NCBI GenBank assembly: GCA_964482585.1
Contig: CAYZYO010000098.1
Coordinates: 1-8,571, forward strand
Direction of reading: 5' to 3'
DNA from: CAYZYO01 sp964482585
GTDB lineage: Bacteria; Bacillota; Syntrophomonadia; Syntrophomonadales; Syntrophomonadaceae
Length of the DNA stretch: 8,571 nt
The translations under genes were made by a program, and so were the position numbers. Positions within the stretch are counted from its first letter, which is position 1, and the number at the start of each line of letters is the position of its first letter. The notes under the pieces were generated by a model. It was given only the letters and a program-made list of their open reading frames with translations, ran no database searches and was not told the DNA's origin. Of this stretch, positions 1 through 4,649 are shown piece by piece.

Positions 1-49
1 AGGTGGAAGAACTGTTGCTTCAGGTGTTGTTACAGCTATTGAAGAATAA
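1..49 (+). CDS. tuf: Elongation factor Tu, C-terminal end only
   Basis: This is the 3' end of a tuf gene; the rest lies before the window. Reading from base 2, the last 15 residues are GGRTVASGVVTAIEE followed by TAA, which is the near-invariant end of EF-Tu domain 3. EF-Tu is the GTPase that delivers aminoacyl-tRNA to the ribosomal A site in the cytoplasm. A tuf copy directly before rpmG-secE-nusG is a common arrangement in Clostridia. In many such genomes a second tuf lies in the str operon behind rpsL-rpsG-fusA, but that cannot be seen here. Confidence 0.95.
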   Translation, partial: GGRTVASGVVTAIEE

Positions 50-76
50 GATTGATCAATAGTCCACCTGGATTTA

Positions 77-103
77 TCAGCAGAGGGCTGAGGCCTCTGC
101 TGG
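77..103 (+). terminator. GC-rich hairpin after tuf, no U-tract
   Basis: CAGCAGAGG (78-86) pairs perfectly with CCTCTGCTG (94-102) around a 7-nt loop, and T77-G103 can add a wobble pair. The stem is strong, but the following bases (GGAGGGTCTCAC) are not T-rich, so it does not meet the usual rule for an intrinsic terminator. It sits 28 nt after the tuf stop codon. It may protect the tuf 3' end, act as a Rho-dependent or processing boundary, or only partly terminate. Confidence 0.4.
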
Positions 104-130
104 GAGGGTCTCACTTGATAATCTTAAACA

Positions 131-160
131 TTGACATAAATGATAGCGTTATGATAGAGT
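131..160 (+). promoter_or_regulatory. Candidate sigma-A promoter for rpmG-secE-nusG
   Basis: A perfect -35 TTGACA (131-136) is followed after 18 nt by TAGAGT (155-160), a 4/6 match to the -10 consensus. Transcription would begin near 167, about 33 nt before the rpmG start. The better -10 match TATGAT (150-155) is only 13 nt from the -35 and cannot partner it. The position between the tuf hairpin and rpmG suits a separate transcription start for the downstream genes. Confidence 0.5.
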
Positions 161-199
161 ATTGTAGGATTTTTGTGACGGGACGGAGGTGTAGTCAGG

Positions 200-349
200 G
201 TGAGAGTAGGGATAACACTAGCATGCACTGAATGTAAACAACGTAATTATACAACTACTAAAGATAAGAAAAAACAAACAGAAAGAGTAGAGTTGAGAAA
301 GTATTGTAAATTCTGTAATGCACATACTGTTCATAAAGAGATTAAGTAA
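200..349 (+). CDS. rpmG: 50S ribosomal protein L33 (zinc-binding form)
   Basis: This 49-residue protein begins MRVGITLACTEC and ends HTVHKEIK, matching bL33 in length and sequence. It is a small protein of the large ribosomal subunit near the E site. Two CxxC pairs (C9/C12 and C36/C39) form the zinc ribbon, so this is the zinc-dependent paralogue type; many Firmicutes also carry zinc-free copies used under zinc starvation. The start is GTG, with GGAGGT at 185-190 ending 9 nt upstream. secE begins 19 nt after the stop, as in the usual rpmG-secE-nusG order. Identification is firm. Confidence 0.96.
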   Translation: MRVGITLACTECKQRNYTTTKDKKKQTERVELRKYCKFCNAHTVHKEIK

Positions 350-368
350 ATTGGGGATGTGAAATATA

Positions 369-611
369 TTGGCTAAAAATAATGTTTCCGCCAAAAATGA
401 AATAACAATGGCAGGGCGCTGGGCTAATCTTAAGCAGTATGTGGTTAATATTTTCAATGAATTAAAAAAAGTTCATTGGCCCAATAGACAGCAATTAATA
501 GCTTATACTATAGTGGTATTGATTTCTGTTGCCCTGGTGGCACTCATAATATGGTTATTTGATTCGGGAGTGTCGTTAATCTTACAGATGTTATTTGAGA
601 GCTTTGCTTAA
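369..611 (+). CDS. secE: Preprotein translocase subunit SecE
   Basis: This 80-residue protein is the short, single-helix SecE typical of Gram-positive bacteria, whereas the E. coli form has three helices. SecE clamps the two halves of the SecY channel in the cytoplasmic membrane. The signature ELKKVHWPNR (residues 31-40) lies on the amphipathic surface helix, followed by one membrane span at about 44-65. A short C-terminal tail follows. The start is TTG at 369, giving MAKNN; a stop codon lies just upstream in frame, and a poor ribosome-binding site (GGGGATGTGA, 353-362) ends 6 nt before it. nusG follows after 8 nt or 17 nt depending on its start, so the two are probably translationally linked. 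Confidence 0.95.
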   Translation: MAKNNVSAKNEITMAGRWANLKQYVVNIFNELKKVHWPNRQQLIAYTIVVLISVALVALIIWLFDSGVSLILQMLFESFA

Positions 612-613
612 TA

Positions 614-631
614 GAGGAGGTGGTTCCAATT
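614..631 (+). promoter_or_regulatory. Strong SD that decides the nusG start
   Basis: AGGAGGTG (615-622) matches the anti-SD sequence at eight consecutive bases. The first in-frame GTG (620-622) lies inside this element and therefore cannot use it. Six bases further on, at 629-631, is ATT in the nusG frame, at the ideal spacing for initiation. The next conventional in-frame start, TTG at 647, is 24 nt from the element, which is too far. The geometry points to ATT as the true start codon, although ATT is a rare initiator. Confidence 0.6.
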
Positions 632-1231
632 AGCGTAGAAAAGCAGTTGGAACAAGGCGAAAATAAAGAAATAGAGCAGAAAGCTCAATTAGATGAAAAT
701 ATACACCGGGGTGAGTGGTATGTAGTACATACTTATTCAGGATATGAGAATAAAATAAAAGTGGATTTGACTAAAAGAGTAGAGTCCATGAATATGAAGG
801 ATAAGATTTTTGATATCATTATTCCTGAGGAGCAGGAAGTAGAATATAAAGGTGGCAAGAAAAAAGTTACCAATAAAAGAGTTTTTCCTGGATATGTTAT
901 TGTCAATATGAACATGGATGAGGATTCATGGTATGTAGTTCGACATACACCGGGGGTTACAGGTTTTGTTGGCAGTGGGACTAAACCTATTCCTTTACAG
1001 CCTGAGGAAATAGAAAAAATTTTTAGGCAAATGGGCTTAATTGAGAGCAAAGCAAAACACATGGACGTAAGAATTGGCGAAAGTATCAGGGTAAAAACCG
1101 GACCATTTACTAACTTTGAAGGTATAGTAAAGGAATTATTACCGGATCGGGGAAAAGTAAGGGTTAATATATCTATGTTTGGCAGGGAAACTCCTGTGGA
1201 ACTGGATTATGAACAGATAGATAAAATATAA
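620..1231 (+). CDS. nusG: Transcription termination/antitermination factor NusG
   Basis: NusG binds the clamp of RNA polymerase, affects pausing and termination, and can bridge to ribosomal protein S10. The NGN domain runs from about residue 32 (WYVVHTYSGYENK, 33-45) through VFPGYV (88-93) and TPGVTGFVG (110-118). The KOW domain spans about 153-203 and includes GPFTNFEG and MFGRETPVEL. The family core is about 175 residues; this protein has about 31 extra N-terminal residues that are charged and rich in Glu and Gln. Coordinates use the GTG at 620 as the most upstream conventional start, giving 203 residues. The strong SD instead favours ATT at 629, giving 200 residues. The stop codon overlaps the SD of rplK. 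Confidence 0.93.
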   Translation: MVPISVEKQLEQGENKEIEQKAQLDENIHRGEWYVVHTYSGYENKIKVDLTKRVESMNMKDKIFDIIIPEEQEVEYKGGKKKVTNKRVFPGYVIVNMNMDEDSWYVVRHTPGVTGFVGSGTKPIPLQPEEIEKIFRQMGLIESKAKHMDVRIGESIRVKTGPFTNFEGIVKELLPDRGKVRVNISMFGRETPVELDYEQIDKI

Positions 1232-1244
1232 GGGGGGTGAAAAC

Positions 1245-1670
1245 ATGGCTAAAAAAGTTATGGGAAAGATTTCGCTGCAAATAGCTGCAGGAAAAGCTAC
1301 TCCGGCACCACCAGTAGGGCCTGCACTTGGACAATACGGGGTAAATATAATGGGTTTTTGTAAGGATTATAATGCTAAAACTGCCAATCAGGCAGGATTT
1401 ATTGTACCAGTTGAAATAACTGTGTATGAAGATAGATCCTTTTCTTTTATCTTAAAATCGCCACCAGCTTCAGACCTGCTTAAAAAAGCAGCTAACATTG
1501 AAAAGGGTTCTGGAGAACCTAATATTAAAAAAGTAGCAAAGGTTCGCCGGGCAAAACTAATCGAAATTGCCGAAACTAAAAGAAATGAATTAAATGCTAA
1601 TGATTTAGAGGCGGCAATAAAAATGCTGGAAGGAACAGCTAGAAGTATGGGGATTGAAGTAATTAGCTAA
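1245..1670 (+). CDS. rplK: 50S ribosomal protein L11
   Basis: This 141-residue protein is full length for uL11, which binds the GTPase-associated region of 23S rRNA at the base of the L7/L12 stalk. It also contributes to stringent-response sensing. The N-terminal domain shows the conserved PPVGPALGQ (22-30), with the proline pair linked to thiostrepton action intact. The C-terminal rRNA-binding domain includes GSGEPN and EGTARSMGI. The ATG start follows AGGGGGGTGA (1231-1240) after 4 nt, and that SD shares its first base with the nusG stop. rplA follows after 49 nt, the usual L11 operon pairing. Confidence 0.97.
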   Translation: MAKKVMGKISLQIAAGKATPAPPVGPALGQYGVNIMGFCKDYNAKTANQAGFIVPVEITVYEDRSFSFILKSPPASDLLKKAANIEKGSGEPNIKKVAKVRRAKLIEIAETKRNELNANDLEAAIKMLEGTARSMGIEVIS

Positions 1671-1719
1671 ATTGATGTGGGAGGATTTAATCCGCGTAAA
1701 ACCACAAGGAGGTATTATC

Positions 1720-2421
1720 TTGAAAAAAGGAAAAGCATATAAAGAAGCAGTTAAAAAATATGATAAATATCAATTACACGAACCACAAGAGGCACTTCAA
1801 CTAGTAAAGGAAATGTCATCAGCAAAATTTGATGAAACAGTAGAAGTTCATATTAAACTCGGGGTCGATCCCCGGCACGCAGATCAACAGGTGAGAGGTA
1901 CAGTAAGTCTACCGCATGGTACTGGTAAGAGTAGAAAAGTATTAGTTTTTGCCAAGGGAGAAAAGATAAAAGAAGCTGAAGCATCAGGAGCTGACTTTGT
2001 AGGAGGCGAAGAACTGGCTGAAAAAATTAAGAGTGGCTGGTTTGATTTTGATGTCGCGGTGGCTGCACCGGATATGATGGCTGTAGTGGGAAAACTGGGT
2101 AAGCTGCTGGGACCAAGAGGGCTTATGCCTAATCCTAAAGCAGGAACTGTGACTTTTGATATTGGACGAACAGTTGAGGAATTAAAAGCGGGTAGAATAG
2201 AATATCGTCTTGATAAAAATGCGATTATCCATGTTCCAATAGGAAAGGTGTCTTTTGACCTGAAAAAACTGCAGGAGAACCTTAATGTTTTTATAGAAGC
2301 ACTTATTAAAGCTAAACCAGCTGCTGCCAAAGGGCAGTATATGCGTTCCGTAAACATTTGTTCTACCATGGGTCCGGGAATAAAGATTAATCCTATTGCA
2401 TTAATAGCAGCCAATAAGTAA
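1720..2421 (+). CDS. rplA: 50S ribosomal protein L1
   Basis: L1 forms the mobile stalk at the ribosomal E site and in many bacteria represses its own L11-L1 operon by binding the mRNA. This 233-residue protein has the usual length and motifs, including KFDETVEVH, LGVDPR, GPRGLMPNP (131-139), HVPIGKVSF and STMGPG near the C-terminus. I chose TTG at 1720 because a perfect AAGGAGGT (1706-1713) ends 6 nt upstream, and because MKKGKAYKEA aligns with the family N-terminus. The frame stays open back to TTG 1672 and ATG 1675, but those lack an SD and would add 15-16 unrelated residues. No L1 operator could be identified with confidence. Confidence 0.96.
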   Translation: MKKGKAYKEAVKKYDKYQLHEPQEALQLVKEMSSAKFDETVEVHIKLGVDPRHADQQVRGTVSLPHGTGKSRKVLVFAKGEKIKEAEASGADFVGGEELAEKIKSGWFDFDVAVAAPDMMAVVGKLGKLLGPRGLMPNPKAGTVTFDIGRTVEELKAGRIEYRLDKNAIIHVPIGKVSFDLKKLQENLNVFIEALIKAKPAAAKGQYMRSVNICSTMGPGIKINPIALIAANK

Positions 2422-2439
2422 AAATATAAAAAATATAAT
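2401..2439 (+). promoter_or_regulatory. Possible weak promoter ahead of the L10 leader
   Basis: The extremely AT-rich end of rplA and its 3' flank contain a perfect TATAAT (2434-2439) and an overlapping option, TTAATA (2401-2406), 18 nt, TATAAA (2425-2430). Starting from TATAAT, transcription would begin near 2446, just ahead of the structured leader at 2457. No good -35 partners TATAAT, and AT-rich DNA yields such matches by chance. Read-through from rplA is equally possible. Confidence 0.3.
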
Positions 2440-2456
2440 TAACAAAATTGAAAATA

Positions 2457-2577
2457 GAGCTGTAGACAGCAGGTGGCGAAAGCTATAATAAATTAATATT
2501 TGCCTGCCGAGGTTATGATATATTAAACTGCTCTGGTAGTTTAAAACCTCTGTATTTGTTGTCTGCAGGGGTTTTTT
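2457..2577 (+). ncRNA. L10 leader (autoregulatory cis-RNA of rplJL)
   Basis: The leader shows the recognisable L10-leader core: GTAGACAGCAGG near 2463-2473 and CCTGCCGAGG at 2503-2512. GCAGG (2469-2473) pairs with CCTGC (2503-2507), with a small GGC-GAAA-GCT hairpin inside. TTAAACTGC (2523-2531) pairs with GGTAGTTTAA in a second hairpin ending at 2544. The 5' segment 2460-2469 can pair over 10 bp with 2559-2568 and close the whole structure. This pairing uses bases 2566-2568, which the terminator at 2544-2574 also needs. In this family L10, usually with L12, binds the leader and represses rplJ-rplL expression when in excess. The pairings are seen in the sequence; which fold the protein favours is inferred from the family. 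Confidence 0.92.
2544..2577 (+). terminator. Intrinsic attenuator in the L10 leader
   Basis: AAACCTCTG (2544-2552) pairs with CAGGGGTTT (2566-2574), with one G-U pair and a 13-nt loop. The T-tract is TTTTTT (2572-2577). Its 3' arm overlaps the long-range anti-terminator pairing of the leader, so forming one disrupts the other. It lies about 60 nt before rplJ and should prematurely end transcripts when L10 is abundant. Confidence 0.85.
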
Positions 2578-2637
2578 AGATTTTTAGAAAAAATTCAGGC
2601 TTTTTATGTATTAGATTATAAAGGGGGTGAAAAAAAC

Positions 2638-3162
2638 ATGCCCAGGATCGAAGAGAAACAAAAAATTGTTCAAGAAATAGAACAAAAGCTGCAAAATGCA
2701 AATTTAGTTGTATTTACTGATTACAGGGGTATTAATGTTGAAGAAATGACCGATCTTAGAAATAGGTTGCGAGGTCCAGGGGTAGAATTCAAGGTATTAA
2801 AAAACACTATGACCGAATTTGCTCTAGGAAACCAGGGTTATGGCGATATAATACCATATATAGAAGGACCTAATGCAGTCCTTTTCAGTAATGAAGATCT
2901 AGTTGTTCCGGCAAAGGCTATTTTTGAATTTATTAAACAATACAAAAAACTTGAAGTTAAAATAGGGATAATTGAAGGACAGATAGTATCCGCTGAAAAG
3001 ATAAAATTTCTAGCAGATCTACCTTCGAAAGAAACTCTTCTGGCACAGGTTGTTGGCACTATGCAGGCTCCAATTTCAAGTTTGGTCTATGTCTTAAATG
3101 CAAATATTACTGGGTTGGTGAGGGTTCTAGACCAAGTTAAAGAGCAAAAAGAAGCAAGCTAG
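2638..3162 (+). CDS. rplJ: 50S ribosomal protein L10
   Basis: L10 (uL10) anchors the L7/L12 dimers to 23S rRNA to form the stalk that recruits translation GTPases. The 174-residue length is normal. Family features include the N-terminal EEKQKIVQEIEQKL, FTDYRGI (26-32), the LRNRLR segment and VEFKVLKNT. The C-terminal helix that binds L7/L12 dimers includes ITGLVRVLDQVKEQKE. The ATG start follows AAGGGGGTGA (2621-2630) after 7 nt. Expression should be governed by the attenuating leader directly upstream. rplL follows after 53 nt. Confidence 0.97.
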   Translation: MPRIEEKQKIVQEIEQKLQNANLVVFTDYRGINVEEMTDLRNRLRGPGVEFKVLKNTMTEFALGNQGYGDIIPYIEGPNAVLFSNEDLVVPAKAIFEFIKQYKKLEVKIGIIEGQIVSAEKIKFLADLPSKETLLAQVVGTMQAPISSLVYVLNANITGLVRVLDQVKEQKEAS

Positions 3163-3215
3163 AGTATGTAAATATCTGGAAAAAATTTAGATAGAATTTT
3201 TAGGAGGTAATAATA

Positions 3216-3653
3216 ATGAGTAAAGTACAAGAAGTAATTGATATTGTTAAAGGATTAACTGTGCTCGAATTATCAGAGCTGGTAAAGGCTTTAGAAGAAG
3301 AATTTGGTGTAAGTGCGGCAGCACCTGCTGCTGTTGCCGCAGCTCCAGCAGCAGGCGCTGTTGCTGAAGCTGAGGAGGAAAAAACAGAATTTGATGTTAT
3401 CCTTTCCTCAGTAGGAGATAAAAAGATTAACGTTATTAAGGTAGTTAGAGAGATTACCAGTTTAGGACTTAAAGAAGCTAAAGCTTTGGTAGATGGTGCT
3501 CCGGGTCCTATAAAAGAAAAAATATCGAAAGATGAAGCAGAAGGAATTAAAGCCAAGATTGAAGAAGCTGATAAAAACAGCATTCTTTTTTTGTTTGCGC
3601 AGCATGTTTATGGCAGGATAAGGTTGAGTGCCATAGCGTTCACGTATTTTTAA
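3216..3653 (+). CDS. rplL: 50S ribosomal protein L7/L12 with aberrant C-terminus
   Basis: L7/L12 is the multicopy stalk protein that contacts EF-Tu, EF-G and initiation and release factors. The ATG follows TAGGAGGT (3201-3208). The N-terminal dimerisation domain (1-33, with LTVLELSELVKALEEEFGV), the Ala/Pro-rich hinge (about 34-54) and most of the C-terminal domain (KTEFDVIL, KINVIKVVREIT, GLKEAKALVDGAP) are normal. The family ends at about 121-125 residues in EEAGAxVEVK. Here that match stops at A118 (base 3569) and is replaced by 27 residues beginning DKNSILFLF and ending AFTYF. The last beta strand of the C-terminal domain is therefore missing or replaced. The junction coincides with a terminator-like hairpin. 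No other frame restores the expected ending, so a single-base indel does not explain it. Confidence 0.9.
   Translation: MSKVQEVIDIVKGLTVLELSELVKALEEEFGVSAAAPAAVAAAPAAGAVAEAEEEKTEFDVILSSVGDKKINVIKVVREITSLGLKEAKALVDGAPGPIKEKISKDEAEGIKAKIEEADKNSILFLFAQHVYGRIRLSAIAFTYF
3561..3592 (+). terminator. Terminator-like hairpin inside the 3' end of rplL
   Basis: GAAGAAGCTG (3561-3570) pairs with CAGC (3578-3581) and TTCTTT (3583-3588), with a 7-nt loop, one G-U pair and a single bulged A at 3582. It is followed by the rest of a 7-base T-run (3586-3592). This is a credible Rho-independent terminator, but it lies wholly within the open frame of rplL, 61 nt before its stop codon. If it works, most rplL mRNAs would lack a stop codon. 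Confidence 0.6.
3609..3635 (+). repeat. Inverted repeat in the extended rplL tail
   Basis: TATGGCA (3609-3615) and TGCCATA (3629-3635) are perfect inverted copies around a 13-nt loop. They lie in the part of the rplL frame that has no family similarity. The region may originally have been non-coding DNA. The element has no T-tract and no recognised function. Confidence 0.35.
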
Positions 3654-3681
3654 GGTAATATAAAATATTTTTATATTACCT
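3653..3681 (+). terminator. AT-rich hairpin after rplL
   Basis: AGGTAATATAAA (3653-3664) pairs perfectly with TTTATATTACCT (3670-3681) around a 5-nt loop. It begins at the rplL stop codon (3651-3653). No T-tract follows on either strand, so termination ability is doubtful. It may instead stabilise the upstream mRNA or insulate the next promoter, whose -35 region begins 1 nt later. Confidence 0.4.
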
Positions 3682-3682
3682 A

Positions 3683-3719
3683 TTGAATAAAACTATTTTC
3701 TGTTATAATCTAAATTTAG
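3683..3719 (+). promoter_or_regulatory. Extended -10 promoter with palindromic operator candidate
   Basis: A perfect extended -10, TGTTATAAT (3701-3709), is preceded by TTGAAT (3683-3688) at a 15-nt spacing, which is short but tolerable with a TGn motif. A perfect 10-bp palindrome CTAAATTTAG (3710-3719) starts directly after the -10 and covers the expected transcription start near 3716. This is a position where a repressor could act, although AT-rich palindromes also arise by chance. The promoter would drive the membrane-protein gene at 3744. Confidence 0.6.
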
Positions 3720-3743
3720 GTTTATATTTCTAGTAGAAGGGAA

Positions 3744-4460
3744 ATGATTATAATAGTGAAAAATATAGTTTTATTCTTATTATTGATTATATTTACCTTT
3801 TTCAATTATTCCTCAATAGCACTTGGAAGTGAAGTCCAATGGGAAATTGTATATAATGAAAATAAGAACATTATTAAAGAAACAGTAACTGTTAATAATG
3901 ATAGCAATATTGCGGTTGACACCAAGCAATGGAATCTTTCTTCGTCAGCAGAAAATATTATTATATCCAGGGAGATAGAAGATTGGCAGGTTTATGATAC
4001 TTTAGCGGACAAATTCCCCATTGCGGCAGAGGTTAAAGACTATGTATTATTTGAATCAATCTTATTAAAGGGAATAGACAATGAACAGCAGAATTTATAT
4101 TCCCAGATCATTTCTGAAGATGTCATAGAGTTTTCTATAACATTGCCCGGTATAAATAATACAAGCAGTGCTGAACAGGTAGACGATTATACTTACATAT
4201 GGAATATATCTAAAACCGATGATTTAAAGCAAAAACTAAGCCTTAAAGCAAATACTTTAAAAGGATTTTTTCTTGGATTATTTATATTTACGGTTGGGTT
4301 CCTGGTAATAGGTACTGTATTTATTATTCGCATGAGAAAAGTGCATAAGTTAATAGAAGAAGAATATTCAATTGAGAAAGCTAGAGAGGAACTAATTAGA
4401 GCCAAAGAGTTAGCTGATCAAACAGGTGAAACAGATGAAGGCGAAAAAACTGAGATATAA
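3744..4460 (+). CDS. Unrecognised secreted-domain, single-pass membrane protein
   Basis: I do not recognise this 238-residue protein with confidence. Residues 1-28 form a signal peptide (hydrophobic core IVLFLLLIIFTFF, possible cleavage after ALG at 28). A polar extracytoplasmic domain of about 145 residues follows, probably beta-rich, with no cysteine and no lipobox. One membrane helix at about 174-195 comes next. A charged cytoplasmic tail (RMRKVHK, then a Glu/Lys-rich helix that may be a coiled coil, then an acidic end) closes the protein. The LPG at 134-136 followed by a YIWNIS segment before the helix loosely recalls LppM/DUF3153-type membrane proteins; that is a guess. The start is uncertain: ATG 3744 has AAGGG only about 2 nt away, whereas GTG 3756 gives the more typical MKNIVLF. 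It has its own promoter and lies between rplL and rpoB. Confidence 0.75.
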   Translation: MIIIVKNIVLFLLLIIFTFFNYSSIALGSEVQWEIVYNENKNIIKETVTVNNDSNIAVDTKQWNLSSSAENIIISREIEDWQVYDTLADKFPIAAEVKDYVLFESILLKGIDNEQQNLYSQIISEDVIEFSITLPGINNTSSAEQVDDYTYIWNISKTDDLKQKLSLKANTLKGFFLGLFIFTVGFLVIGTVFIIRMRKVHKLIEEEYSIEKAREELIRAKELADQTGETDEGEKTEI

Positions 4461-4480
4461 TTAATAAAGTTTTTCCTTTT
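4445..4480 (+). terminator. Weak AT-rich terminator candidate after the membrane-protein gene
   Basis: AAAAACT (4445-4451) can pair with AGTTTTT (4468-4474) across a 16-nt loop that includes the stop codon. A T-rich tail follows (TTTTTCCTTTTCTTTC). The stem has only one G-C pair, so it is a poor terminator and read-through into rpoB is likely. Confidence 0.25.
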
Positions 4481-4485
4481 CTTTC

Positions 4486-4514
4486 TTGACTAATAATTAT
4501 TCTTATGCTAACAT
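4486..4514 (+). promoter_or_regulatory. Promoter for rpoB-rpoC
   Basis: TTGACT (4486-4491) is separated by 17 nt from TAACAT (4509-4514), which carries an extended TGC in front. Transcription would start near 4521, leaving a leader of about 129 nt before rpoB. A dedicated promoter fits the interruption of the usual rplL-rpoB linkage by another gene. Confidence 0.6.
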
Positions 4515-4540
4515 TAGTAATTGTCATTTAAACTATAGAT

Positions 4541-4560
4541 GCTTATTGTGGTGAATAAGT
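4541..4560 (+). promoter_or_regulatory. First hairpin of the rpoB leader
   Basis: CTTATT (4542-4547) pairs with AATAAG (4554-4559) around a GTGGTG loop, with a G-T wobble pair at 4541/4560. The stem is short and AT-rich; it is listed because it precedes a stronger hairpin in the same leader. Confidence 0.3.
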
Positions 4561-4582
4561 GCTTGGTTTAGATTTTATGACT

Positions 4583-4620
4583 AGAAGCGAGGTTTAGGGT
4601 TAGGCCTTGCTTTTCACTCT
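4583..4620 (+). terminator. Possible attenuator hairpin upstream of rpoB
   Basis: AAGCGAGG (4585-4592) pairs with CCTTGCTT (4605-4612) with one internal G-U pair. A further G-U and A-U pair (4583-4584 with 4613-4614) extend it, and the loop is 12 nt. The 3' arm ends in TTTT, followed by CACTCTTTT. It ends about 35 nt before the rpoB start. The interrupted T-tract suggests at most partial termination, so a tuning attenuator is more likely than a full stop. Confidence 0.45.
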
Positions 4621-4649
4621 TTTGGGAATAATTAAAAGAGGTGAATTAA

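Noticed and set aside
51..60. Ten-base palindrome ATTGATCAAT right after the tuf stop codon.
   Set aside because: Short AT-rich palindromes are expected by chance; it is not placed at a promoter and has no partner copies noted in the window.
50..199. A tRNA gene in the tuf-rpmG gap, as seen near these genes in some bacteria.
   Set aside because: No cloverleaf arms, TTC-type loop sequence or acceptor pairing could be found; only the hairpin and the promoter are visible.
1672..1719. In-frame upstream start for rplA (TTG 1672 or ATG 1675) adding 15-16 residues.
   Set aside because: Neither has an SD. A perfect AAGGAGGT sits 6 nt before TTG 1720, and the family N-terminus begins there.
1884..2414. 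A 176-codon open frame on the minus strand opposite rplA, and similar antisense frames opposite nusG, rplL and rpoB.
   Set aside because: They are antisense shadows of well-identified genes, with low-complexity Ser/Pro-rich translations and no recognisable family motifs.
3585..3650. Frameshift at the T-run in rplL, either programmed or a sequencing slip, that might restore the normal C-terminus.
   Set aside because: Neither alternative frame encodes anything like GAxVEVK. The -1 frame ends at a TAA near 3660 with an unrelated Cys-containing peptide, and the other frame also yields no match. The divergence begins before the T-run, at 3570.
4521..4539. Second promoter candidate upstream of rpoB (TTGTCA with TATAGA).
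   Set aside because: The two hexamers are only 7 nt apart, which is not compatible with sigma-A spacing.
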